Below, piece after piece: positions 38,440 through 49,700 of a DNA stretch of 58,206 bases (position 1 is the stretch's first letter; every line of letters starts with the position of its first letter). The stretch is from Klebsormidium nitens (Eukaryota; Streptophyta; Klebsormidiophyceae; Klebsormidiales; Klebsormidiaceae). Both the position numbers and the translations under genes were made by a program. The notes below the pieces were generated by a model. It was not told the DNA's origin, did no database searches, and saw only the letters and a program-made list of their open reading frames with translations. The stretch is from contig DF237508.1 in assembly GCA_000708835.1 (NCBI GenBank), forward strand, positions 1 through 58,206, in the 5' to 3' direction.

Positions 38440-41184
38440 ATGGAAGGCCCAACAACCGGGGCCCGAACAAAAGAAGCGTCATCTACGGAAGAAGCGGAAG
38501 CGACCACCAGCAACGGGGATGCTAGCGAGGTGCAATTCCGGCAGTATCTTGGGGAGGAGGATCTGCCCACTGTGATGGGACTCGTAGACACAGAACTGTC
38601 GGAGCCTTACTCGATATTCACGTACAGATACTTTCTGAACCAGTGGCCCCAGCTGTGCTTCCTGGTAAGAACTGCTTGCATGGCGCTCGCTTACTAAAAG
38701 CTTGGTTAAATATTGATGGTGCTAGATTTACATGATATCAATCATGACCTTTCTCGCAATGTTCCTTTCTAACACCAATGTAGCGCTCACTTGTGGTGGT
38801 GCTTGTGCAGTGGTGCCCTTTCCACATTCTGATTTTGTGTTGGCTCCTTCTGGATCCCGGTGGAAGTCTGACAAGTCTCATCATTGCGAAGGCTCTCAGT
38901 TCCTGGAATGCTTCCTGCCTTTTTGTGAGCTAGTTTCTGGTGGTGATCTCACCCCCCTCAAAGTCCTCCCCTCTTACCATCAACTTGTCATGCTGCCTAC
39001 CCCTGTTATGATCTTGGCTCCTCTTGCCCCTCAAACAATTCCAAACAAGACCCACTACATCTTGCACTTGTCGGAGCTGACCTTAGTGGTAATCTCAGCC
39101 CCAAACAATCCCCACTGAATCTGTCTATGCTGCCCACACGCTTTCTGTAGACTGACTCTTATTGCCCCTTTCACAGTACCCACCACCTTGCTAACTTCTA
39201 CAAGCTGATCTCGTCTGGTAATCTCATGTTCCTCAAGATCTCTCTCTTCTGAAGACAAGCATGTGTCAGGCTTTTCACCGCACTTCTGGTGTCTTGACTG
39301 AGCCTATGACTTACAATCTTTTCTACTATTGCCCCTCAGACAGCACCACCGCCTCCTGCACTTCCAAAAACTGACCTCTCATCTCTTTCTCTGAAGTCAC
39401 CTTACGGGCCCTCTCATGGCGACTACCACGGCCACCTTCCTGAGCATTGTTCAAACAAACCGTATGACTGTTTCCTTGTTCAAACAGATTGTACGTCTGT
39501 TTCCTTGTTCCGTCCACTGAAAAGTGCCGCTTCTCTCTTTGATCAGGCGTATTGCGGCGGCCAATGTGTGGCTACAATCGTATGTAAGATGGAGGACCAT
39601 CCAAAGTCACGGATGTTTCGGGGGTACATTGCAATGCTAGTGGTGATCAAACCGTTCCGAGGAATGGGGATCGGTGAGCTCAGACGCATTCTTCAACTGT
39701 GTGGCACAGCCTCACGATTGTCCTGGAAGTAGAAGCCCAAAAACCAAGTCACAAGGGACAGACGATTCTAGTTGGGCCGACAAAGGGCAGAGGCCTAGAT
39801 CAGCTTGAGCCCTCCTTTGTTAGTTGCACTCTCTTGCGGAAGCGTTCACTCGTGTCTGCCAGCATGTCCATCGCTTTGAGTCTGCGATGTGAAAAAGAGA
39901 CTGCACTTCTTTCCGCAATGGATCATTCCCATATTTTCCTCTTTTGCAAGGGTGGTCCAGGGAATGAAAATAATGTCGTAAAGGCTGACAGGTTCCCGTC
40001 AAGGGGAGTTCATCCCCCAGATTTTAATTGTTGCCCTGAGGACAAGTCTCCGCCAACTTTCTCTACTGCATACCGCTTTCACCAGTCAAACAACAGTGAC
40101 TGCTCGCTCCTGGCTTAGCCGCAATTCACACTCCTTGTCTTTGAACCCTCATGTACTAGCTAATGGAGTTGCCACACTTATCCGACCCGTCCACAATCCA
40201 ATCCTTCCTCTCGCAAGTCAGACAAGTTCAATGACATTCTAACATTTCTGCGAACTGCTTGCTGCTGATCCAAAGTAGCAACCTTTCGAAGCCAGAAAAA
40301 CCGTTTCGACGTTTTTGCGCCGATAGCTGGTCCCGCCGTTTCTTGGCCTAATAGGCGCCTTGCCAGCTGGTCTCTTTGTTCCATCCGAAAACCTCTCGTT
40401 TCTGACCCCAGTCTTGACACCCTGCAGGGTCCACCCTTGTTAGGAAAAGCCTCGAAGTGATGAGGGACTCGGGGTGTCAGGAGGTAAGCCTCGCTTTTCA
40501 TAAGACTGTGTTCCCCGTTGCTTCCACCTTCAACCGTTGACATGGTCTGGTGGGTCAGATAAGTTGCTGTAATCACGCCGAGTAGTTGCTGATGAGTTGG
40601 GCGTACTCCTTCCAAGTTCGGCAGTTCTAATCCCCGACAGAAAATCACTGCGTTGCATAGTTTTGTCCTGTTTGGACCGCTCTGTTCTGGTAAATCACCT
40701 AGTCCGGTTCGGTGACGCTTCTCATTACAGCTGCTTCAGCTTCCTGAGGTCTCTGATAACTCTGTCGCCTGTCCACTTAAAACAGTCTGTCCTTCAGAAT
40801 CATTGATTCACTGTGGACCTACGGCTCTTATCTTTCTTTTGAGGAGTGCTCATCTTGTTCTTGTGGCGCTCACAGGTGATTCTCGAAGCGGAGGTCACCA
40901 ACTCGGGCGCTCTCGCCCTGTACGGAAACCTGGGGTTCATACGAGCCAAGCGGCTACACAGCTACTATCTCAATGGGGTGGATGCTTTCCGATTGAAGCT
41001 CCTCTTCCCTCAGGCATACATGGAAGACCCTTCGCTTGCTGCCTCAAACGATGATGAAGATGAAGAGATCAGCCTGGATCTGGATCAGACAAAAGAGAGT
41101 CAAAAATGGCCGTCTTCTCAAAGACAAGCAGATCAAAGACATCATGAACGGACTTGGACCAGGATACCTGATCAGATCCTCTGA
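38440..41184 (+). CDS. NAA30: NAA30, catalytic subunit of NatC N-terminal acetyltransferase
   Basis: Transfers acetyl from acetyl-CoA to the N-terminus of proteins beginning Met plus a hydrophobic residue; in other eukaryotes it works with NAA35 and NAA38 on ribosomes. Exons 38440-38664, 39547-39673, 40428-40483 and 40876-41184 join in phase to 238 residues. The GNAT core is plain: [53 protein letters not shown] with the acetyl-CoA loop R-G-M-G-I-G crossing an exon join, then MRDSGCQE and [20 protein letters not shown], ending [20 protein letters not shown]. The 56-nt third exon was found by phase and restores the helix after the acetyl-CoA loop. A 50-residue acidic, Gln/Arg-rich tail follows the domain. 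The start is the ATG at 38440, though the frame is open further upstream. Confidence 0.9.
38900..39520. repeat. Degenerate repeats in NAA30 intron 1
   Basis: TTGCCCCTCAAACA-like and CTGATCTC-like words recur at intervals of roughly 140-165 bases (near 39022, 39164, 39328), suggesting an old tandem array. A clearer pair lies at its end: TTGTTCAAACAAACCGTATG and TTGTTCAAACAGATTGTACG, both followed by (A)CTGTTTCC, spaced about 29 bases near 39448-39505. Confidence 0.4.
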
Positions 41185-42214
41185 AAGAGAATCCGTGCTT
41201 TTTTGGCCTAGCTTAGTGAAATTGCTGCGCGCAGCACATGCAAAATCAAAAGAATGTACCAATCAAACAGTTGCGTCGTCATTTTCTTGGATTAGCGGTC
41301 GCGGCTCAGCTCTTGCGGCATTGAACAAATGCACTCAGCTAGGCCGAAATGTAAGACTCGACCTCGGGCAGGTTATACCACCATGAGCACTGAGATCGGA
41401 TCGCTCGACATGCGTGTATAGTTACTCGAAAATTGTACCTAAGTTACATGATGTCATGATTCCATGCGCCGGCCATGGCATGAGAGCTATCATGCATGAC
41501 ATGGTGATTTTGAGTCAGTAGCTTAACGTTTTATTAATGTTGGATCTGAGTATAGTGACTTCGTATGGCCAAATGCACATGCCCTAATATACTTATGTGT
41601 GATTCTCGATTATGCGTGTATCATTAGGCATGATCGATTTTCAAACAGTCGTGTGCCCGGCCAGGCTGCACATGTCTACATGTGCTCAGTCCTTAAATAC
41701 ACTTTGACTAATCTCATAAGCATGTGTCACATGCAGTTTGCGACACACATGTTGGAACGATGGCGGCCGGACGTGTCGGAATGGAGTCCTATACTGCAGT
41801 TGGTGATCACCGTCCATGACGGTCATGGTGTAAAGTCACTCGTTGAGGATCGAGCTAGCTGCCTTGATTGACGTACCTGAAATACCGACAGCTTATGGAC
41901 TTGTACGGTCATGCAGGCCGGAGCACACGATCCTCACGGCATGATCTAGGCAGGATCGAATGGCGATTCACAAACACGAAGCGCGTATGGCACTTTATAA
42001 TCGACCGTGACTGTCATTACCTATTGTATACAATTTGACCTGCTTCGCCTTGCTGCGAAGCATGAATCTGCTGCAGTTCCTATGGTGACAATCATGGAGG
42101 GCAAGCTTTGCTTGATCGCCTAAAACTTCAGCAGCTTCAAAGACCCAGAAGAATAGACCGACGTCATACTGAAAGTTCTGAATACAGTAACGGGCTGTCA
42201 GTGTGCATCATGCT
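41185..42214. other. Convergent intergenic region between NAA30 and the unknown gene
   Basis: About 1 kb holding the 3' ends of two converging genes. It is rich in CATG words (for example GCATGACATGG near 41490) and has no gene I can support. Confidence 0.5.
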
Positions 42215-45200
42215 TCATTTTCTGAATATCCTGTAGCTGCCCCCGTGTTCTTTCATAATCAGCTTGACCTCCTTGAACCGGGAATTGCTGACGCGGCAGT
42301 TCAGCAGCATGCGAATGCCCTTGCGGCAGATCTTCTCGTGGAGGACCTCCGCTAAGATCGCCCTCTGTACGTCCCGCGTCTTCCCGTTCTCGCCGTGCCG
42401 CACATGATAGTCGTCGTGCCAGTCCTACACAGCGAGGGAAACACCACCTCAAACCGCCACCTTGAGCACAACACTTTCGAACAGTTTGGACGCTGCCAAA
42501 AACCTCGAGACAAACAGATTTGGAATAACTTCGAAGAACACAAGGGGGAGAAGAGGAGCGTAAAAGTTAAGAAGACCCGTCCGCAAGCTTGTCAACAACC
42601 AGATTCTACAAATATGAGCACCCCGCAAAAAGGAAAGAGCATCATCTAAACCGCAACGCAAGCTCTATCTCGAATCCTGGCACCTCATGTTCGGTATTTC
42701 TCGATGCGCGGCTCGCATACAATTCCTGCAGGCCGACGTCTTGCAAAGAGACGCTGGTTACAAAGCCTGAACAACGGCGCAGCAATTGCATGGACTCATT
42801 GGTTTTTACTGAAGTAGAGAAAGTTTCAAAGCCAGCGTGTCAACCCCAAGATCATATGCTGGATCGAGCCCCACAGTCCGCGCATCCTTCTGCCTTTTCC
42901 CCTTCTTCCTCCTCAGGAGAACGTTCCTTGAAATACTGCCAGGGGTCTCACCTGCACCAGTCCGGGGGACTCCTTGAGCAGCTCCTTGAGGCGGCAGATG
43001 TTGCTATTCCGCGCGGAGTCTGAGCAGCAGGTGACGTCCAGCAGGCTCTGCGTCTTGAACGCCGTGTCGCCCTTCATGCACCGCAGCTGGTGGCCCTTGC
43101 AGCAATCCTGCACGAGAAGCGCAATTTGATATTTTATCGAGTATTTTTATCAGTTCCGCTCTAGTTGTCGCATGATGAGAAAAAAGGTAACCGCTTTCTT
43201 GTTCAGACACTTCCAAGAGGGGAATCGAGGCCCAGCAAAGCAGCACACGCCACTGTTTGTTTCGTGTGCAAAACTTCGACCATTACGGAGATGGGAAACG
43301 GACGTGCAGATTCACACCCCAGTTTTTTCAAACAAGTTGACACGCAGCCTAGAGAACACATTCTTCTTTTGGAGAGTAGACTGCAAGAGAATTCTTAGGA
43401 GGAAAATGCAGAGGTCTTTGTGGCTCTAGAGAGAGAAAGCCTAGTACAAAGCAGGTTTCAAACGGATAACTGCGAGAAGGTGATTCAAAAGCGAAGCGCC
43501 AATAGTAGGCAGATTCACTGCGAGTATGACTGTTACGAGTAGTCCCACGTGGCCAGAAACTGAGGGCAAGAGAGCCGATCATTTGAATGTAAACTGGCCT
43601 TGAATGGTAGTGACGTACAATAATCAACAAGGCGGCATTCATAAGCGGTGCATTCAATCCCTGTGATGCATCAAACCAGAGTAAGCGGACTTGATTATAA
43701 GTGATTCTTTGAACTTCATAATCTGTTTTTTTTACCAGAAACAAGAGGCTCCGCAGACTCATCCTCCCCAATCTTTGCTCAGACATACAAGGACGATTCA
43801 TCCGTCCGCTACAGTTAAGGTGACTTTTTGACACCACAATTTGAGTAGAGTATTCTGGTCAAGAGCAACCTCTTCCTCGCATGGTCCTGTTGCTTTGATT
43901 CTCTGATTCTGAACCCGAATATTTTGTCCTTCTGAAGAACAGCTCACCTCTGGCTTTACGCTCTGCAATACTCAGAGACGAAAAAGTCCAGGAGGGCGCC
44001 ACACTACACAAGCCGCTCAAGCGGACCTTACAGAAGCCCTTGTCGAGGGGTTAAGTGCATCGAACCCTAATTAAGGGCATGCCCTACTGACTCGCACCTG
44101 GACTTTCATGAGCTCCGAATCACCTCTCCTACAGGAATCTAGATAGCCGCCAGCTGACAACCATCGGTTGAAAGGCACCGATGCATTTGAGCAGTAAATC
44201 AAGGGTTTAGGGTTTTGGGGTTTTTCAAACCCTCACCTTAACCTCTATGAGCTCCCGGTCCGCTATCCTGCCATACTTCATGGGGTGCAGATGCTCCAGC
44301 TCGTGGTTCTTCATCATTGTCTCCGACCACTCCTCCAGCCGGCCCTTGTGACTACGTCGACTTCGGGCGTAGAAGTAACCCAGGGACACACCTAAGAGGT
44401 TCACAGCTGCAGCAAACCATGGGAGTGCATTAGTGGGGTCCGTATGCAGGTGTGATCTATACTGCAGTGCAAATTTGCAGAGCGTCCATTGGGAAGGAGT
44501 AGGAGTTTGATTGTGACTAGGAAAGCCCTGCTAAGCTGCTTCAATAGACTAGAGTCTTTTACTAGACTTTTGTTAGATAGAAGGGAGTAACAAGGTAAGC
44601 GGATGATATCTGCAGATAAAAAGTTCCACTCACTATGGCTACATTTTAGCACCAGCAGATTCTGAGATCTCACCAATCTGTGAACCCCTCTGGCAACGAG
44701 CCCCCCCTCCTTTCCTAGAATAGGCAAGCATTCCCAAGGAGATACTAATCAGCCCTTTGGGCCTGACGAACCAAAGAGAAAGCCAGACCTTACGCCCCAG
44801 CTAGCCCAGACCTCAATAAGTCACCTGCTTTGACGCAGTATGAAGGAGCGTCCTCCCCATCAGCAAGCGGCCCTCGCAGCACCTTCATGTTTGCTCTGCA
44901 CCATTGTTGGGCGAATTCCTGCAGGGGCCGTGAGGAGACATAAGATACAGCAAACTTGGCGAGATCACACGACAGATTCAAGCTGCATTAGACAGATCTA
45001 TCACGCTGGAACTGGTCAATGTAGCTTATGTTAGGCCCTCCAAATGTGCTTAACTTCAATGCAGTCTCTCTGGAAAGTTTAGATGCAAAAGAACCTACTC
45101 AAAGTCAGCATTTTTATCCATTTAAATGAAGACAGCAACTGATCTACATACAATCTGAGTGTGCTTACCTCAAATGCCCGCCCGTACCGAGTCTTCCTCT

Positions 45201-45935
45201 CCCCCTCAGCCATCTTCTCATTTTTCTTCCTCTTCTTAGCCGGCTTCTCCGCAGCTCGGATGGATTCCATCTGAAGCACAAAGATTGTTTTTGGACAAAT
45301 GCTCACCTAGACACTGTCACAATCAAGAGTCCACAATGACCTTGAAAGTTGAAACTACCTTCCTATGTGCACCTTCATTGTACTCAGTCCCGGCTAGCCA
45401 GCACGCTTGTCCAACTTCATTTGGTAAAACAAGCACACACAAAGAACCCTAAGGAAACTCTTTGCTCTCAGAATTTGGTACTAGCCTGAAGGTGATTAAC
45501 TGCTAAGCCAGCAACAGAATGCAGGAAAAGAGCAATTACCTCTGCTTCCAAAGCCTCCAGCTCTTCTGGATGAGCCAGATACCTCTTCTGCAGGCACCCA
45601 CAGCTGCAGACATACTTTGCTGGAACAGACACCTGCAATGCCATTGGTTCATTGCTAGGAATCCCCGCAACAACAGCAACGTTCTCCATTGCCTGTGTAC
45701 CCATCCCCTGCCCCATGTAGTAATTCTGCCCCAGCGCGGGGCCATGCTCATCCCCTTGCGATTGGCTGACATCAGCATGATGCGAGAGCTGAGGTTGGGC
45801 TGCTGGATGGGCTAGCTGCTGGTACTGCTGAGCTACCAAGGCCATGCTTTGTTGCATGCCGTACTGACTGCCTTCATGCCCATGTTGGTCGCTTTCTAAG
45901 GCCAGCTGACCAGGGGTTTCGACCTGGTCGGCCAT
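42215..45935 (-). CDS. Unrecognised Cys-rich, probably nuclear protein
   Basis: I do not recognise this family. Exons 45540-45935, 45169-45270, 44825-44918, 44237-44391, 42952-43107 and 42215-42424 join in phase to 370 residues. The first 110 or so residues are Gln/Met/His-rich and low in complexity. They end in a Cys motif (KYVCSCGCLQKRYLAHPEEL), then a basic patch (KPAKKRKKNEK) that looks like a nuclear localisation signal. The C-terminal 200 residues look folded and Cys-rich: FAQQWCRANMKVLRGPLADG, YFYARSRRSHKGRLEEWSE, KNHELEHLHPMKYGRIADRE, DCCKGHQLRCMKGDTAF, VTCCSDSARNSNICRLKELL and a basic end, LHEKICRKGIRMLLNCRVSN, then a short RIFRK end. A zinc-binding DNA- or RNA-associated protein would fit, but that is a guess. 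Head-to-head with PRP39. Confidence 0.75.
44203..44218. repeat. Telomere-like TTTAGGG words in an intron
   Basis: GGGTTTAGGGTTTTGG next to the donor of the fourth exon of the unknown gene. One and a half units of plant-type telomere repeat; too short to indicate a true telomere. Confidence 0.4.
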
Positions 45936-46700
45936 GGCGGAGGATGTGGTTGACAGGGCAATATATGGCAGCTCAGGCTCAGTTCAAAATTGCACCCTGG
46001 TAAGTTGCTGTCTAATATCTAGTATTACAGCTTCCAAAAGAGGAAGCTTGCTCAATCGAAGACCCAGACCTGCTCCCAGGGCCACACCTTCGCAGCAGCC
46101 TCCGTCCGAAAGACGCCTTTCTTCTCCAGCGTCAAAGCAGCCTCTTTCTGATCTTGCTCAGGTTTAGCCTCTTTCTGATCTTGCTCAGGTTTTGAATCGG
46201 TTGTCTAATTTTGGGGTTCCAGATTGTTGTCAGCTTCTGGGTTTACATACGATCAGCCTACTTGACCGGCGTCTCGACTCCCGGCTCAACCTGATATATT
46301 CCTTAACCCACCAAGCATTCATAACCCAGATTCTAACTTACACATCAAAATCGGGTTACCCTTCTCGTCAACGTCTTCCTTGGCGTCTTTACCAGCTGCC
46401 AATGGCAATGGTTAAATGATGGAGCCCCTTTCCAATTCCGTCAGGTTGAGAAGGCGGCTTTGCTAGACACAGGCACTTGTCTAGCTCGCGTTGCAGCTTG
46501 TCGGGAGATCGAAGAGCGCTTTGCCTTCAAATCCAAGGTCTTTCAAGGTTTTCAACTTGAAGGTCTTCGAGAATCGAGTTTTAATAGGCGGCAAATCCTG
46601 GTTCTTTTTCCCTTCCCCTTCCCCTTGCTCGCTCGGACGTCCTCAGGAGCACGTAAGAGTACCGTATTCTTTTCATCGTGGTTTTCTTCTTGAGGACAAC
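45936..46700. promoter_or_regulatory. Divergent promoter region of the unknown gene and PRP39
   Basis: The 765 bases between two start codons facing away from each other. A CATATATTG word lies about 25 bases upstream of the unknown gene's ATG. A pyrimidine-rich tract (TTTTTCCCTTCCCCTTCCCC, about 46605-46624) lies about 80 bases upstream of the PRP39 ATG and resembles a plant Y-patch. A perfect 27-base tandem duplication sits in the middle (separate entry). Confidence 0.45.
46139..46192. repeat. Perfect tandem duplication of 27 bases
   Basis: Two adjacent identical units, AGCCTCTTTCTGATCTTGCT plus CAGGTTT, at 46139-46165 and 46166-46192, between the divergent unknown gene and PRP39. Each unit contains CTTGCTCAG|GTTT, which resembles a splice border. 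Identity suggests a recent event. Confidence 0.85.
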
Positions 46701-49700
46701 ATGGAAATTGCACCAGACGCTGCCGGGGCGGCCGCTTCTGTGTCCACTTTTGATCTGAATGCCGGCACCGCGGATATGGGGGTTCCCGCTGGTGGAGATG
46801 CAAATGTGGAACATCAGCCAGCTGTGGATGGCCAGGCTGCCCCAATGGCTGTTGACGGGGTTCAGTACAGCTCTCTACCAGAAGGTGTGCGACATACTCG
46901 TTGGCGGTCTTGTCGTCTGAGGTGCATTTGAGTGCAAGTCTTATCCTCTTTGCAATGGACAAAGTCTCTCCAAGTTCCATCTTGTCCTTCGCAATTGTTC
47001 CAAATATTGCGGTTCCTGTGATGGTTGCAAATGATGTCCATTTTGACCTGGATCTATTTTGAAGATGTCTTGATGGGAATGGTGGTAGTGACTGCAGGGT
47101 TTTTCCCGTCCAGTTGAAGAAACTTTTTTCTTGATTGATTCGTTTTAGAAACTTTATAGACTTTCTTATCTTGGTTTGATCTGCAAATGCATATACCATC
47201 TGGAATATTCTTTCACTTCCATACTTAATTTCACGGACCCCTTGCAGATGCTCTGGCGCCAGCTTCTGAGAATCCTGCGTCACCTGCTGCTGCTTCAGTG
47301 CCGCCAACTACTCCTGCACCAGCTTCCACGCCAGTCAAATCGCCGGTGAAGGTGGAGACCAAGGAGGACCAGCTGTGGAAGACGGTCACTGCAAACCCTG
47401 GCGATTTCAATGCGTGGACACAAAGTCCTTCGGGACTGATTGCGGAGACGGAGAGGCTGGTAGGTTCCTTCATGTCTTGACCAACTGATTTGCTCTCCTC
47501 CGGCTCATCAAAGTTAATTCACTTTTTGCAGGCTACTTAGGGATGCATCTTGTGAGGCAGTGCTGATCTCTGCTGTAAATTTGATCAAAGTGAACTTGCT
47601 ATATCTGATTGTTCTGTCTTTGCCTGAAGACTTTTGCTGCTTGTACGTGCAGGGTGACATTGAGAAGATCCGTCATGTCTACGACACTTTCCTATCAGAG
47701 TTTCCCCTGTGCTTCGGCTACTGGAAGAAGTATGCGGATCACGAGCTGCACCATGGAGACGTGAACAAAGTGTTTGAAGTGTACGAGAGAGCTGTTCAAG
47801 CCGTGACCCATTCCGTTGACATCTGGGTGGCCTACATGGCGTTTGCGGCGGAGAGGTCCCATGAACCTGATGAGACTCGCAAGTGAGCATCAGCTGAATC
47901 CTCTTTTAACTTTCTGTCGTCAGTGTTCTCAAGCGCATGTCTAAGGGTCGCAAGTACTGGTCAGCATGAGCTTTAGCTTCTTGTGACAAGAGTACCTGCC
48001 TTGCTGCTGAGACGGTTAGTTACGTCAGATCTTCTGGGGTCTCAAGCACCATTTGATGCCCTGAGTTGGATATTTGCCCTGACTTTATCGCTCTTGCAGA
48101 CGTTCAAGGGTAAGGTATGGTTTCCCTTGCTCCTGACAATCTGCAAAGCTTGCCGCAACATAAATGGGTTCACGTATTTGAGCTATCTTGTCCGTTGAGC
48201 AGCAGACAGCGCATCATTCTGCATATGTCGTTCTGTGAGGCAACTGTTCAGATCAGATACCATCTGCTCAGCATCTTGTGGTGCATTCTTGGCTGAGTTG
48301 AGCACAGGCTTACTGTCCTGATCTTGCTGCTTCCAAAGTGTGATTGAACCTTGCCACGACCACGGAAGGAGCGGTCCTCAACCTGCCTATTGTATGTGGC
48401 TCAAAGGAGAGGTAAATCTTGGTTGTGAGAGGCATCTAGAATGCAACAACTAAACACTCATGCTGTTTTTGCTGCCTCAGTTATGGACCTGTCTTTTGAG
48501 CCCTGGTCCTTTCAGCAAGAAGAGAAACTGGACTGGGCATGTGTACACTCTGCACACATCAAATTATGAGTAGGTTGGTATTTGCAGCATGGAACCTGTT
48601 GCAGGGTGAACAAGACTTCCACCACATGCTGATGCACTTTCCTCAATGTGCAGGCTTTTTGAAAGGGCCCTCGCAATCGCGGGGAATGACTACAAGGGGC
48701 ACCCCCTTTGGGACAAGTACATTGAGTTTGAATCGTCCCGGGAAGAGTGGAGCAATGTAGCACAGCTCTACACAAGAGTGCTACAGCTGCCAATCTGGAA
48801 AGTGGAATTCTACTGGGACAAGTAAGCTGCTAATCTGACGACTTGCTGCTCTCTTCAATTGCTGCATCCATTCAGGATTGTTGCCTTCGCATGTTTGGGG
48901 TGCAAAGCAGTCTGCAAGCCTGTGAGATTTTTGCCTGACTTCGTCGGATTCTGCACACGGTTCTGCTCTGGACTGAGCGGGCCAGGTTGAGCCCTGAATA
49001 TGGTCCTCAAGAATCCGTTTGCTTTGCCTCAGGTTCAAGGACCTGGTCGAGAAGCATCCTCTGTCTGACATCCAGACGGCTGACGAGAAGGCTGCTCAGG
49101 CGGTCCCGCCAGAAGGCGAGGAAGCTCCTGGGAGCGAACCTGCTAAGACTGAGGCCGAGATGAAGGCCGAGTACCTCGCTTCCAGAGAGGCCTTGTTCAA
49201 AGTCAGCAAGGAGGAGAAGAACAAGGTCAAGCGCTTCGAGGAGGCGATTACGAGGCCCTATTTCCACGTGAAGGCACTGGACGAGTCGCAGATCTCAAAT
49301 TGGCACAAGTATTTGGACTTCATTGAGGAGGAGGTTGAGCTTCCAAAGGTGAGGCTGGTCGGCTGCACACAACCTGTGAAACCTGGATGCCAAATTTGAT
49401 TCCCTGCCAGCGAATCTATTCAAGTAACATCATTCGCGTACAGGGACCAGTCTGAAAACGGCCCTGAGAGACGACAACTGCTCGAAGTGAAGAATCTTAC
49501 CTTAGACGGATGGCAGGTGGGACTTTAATTCGTGATTCTTCCTGTGTGCCCTCCGTCTAGAGAATTTCTCTGCTTTCAATCAACTTCGTCCTGACAACCT
49601 CTGACACACTCTACAGGCTCTCAAGACGTACGAGCGCGCCGTCATCGCCACTGCCAACTACCCCGAGTACTGGATCCGCTACGTCCAGTTTCTGGAGTCC

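Noticed and set aside
39699-40118. Plus-strand open frame starting IVLEVEAQ, like the NAA30 motif VILEAEV
   Set aside because: It lies before the phase-matching third exon; the real motif is in the last exon at 40876 with the full GNAT context.
49449-49516. Possible extra PRP39 exon (reading SENGPERRQLLEVKNLTLDG)
   Set aside because: The flanking exons join in phase without it and then match the HAT-repeat family with no gap; including it would need an odd acceptor and breaks a helix.
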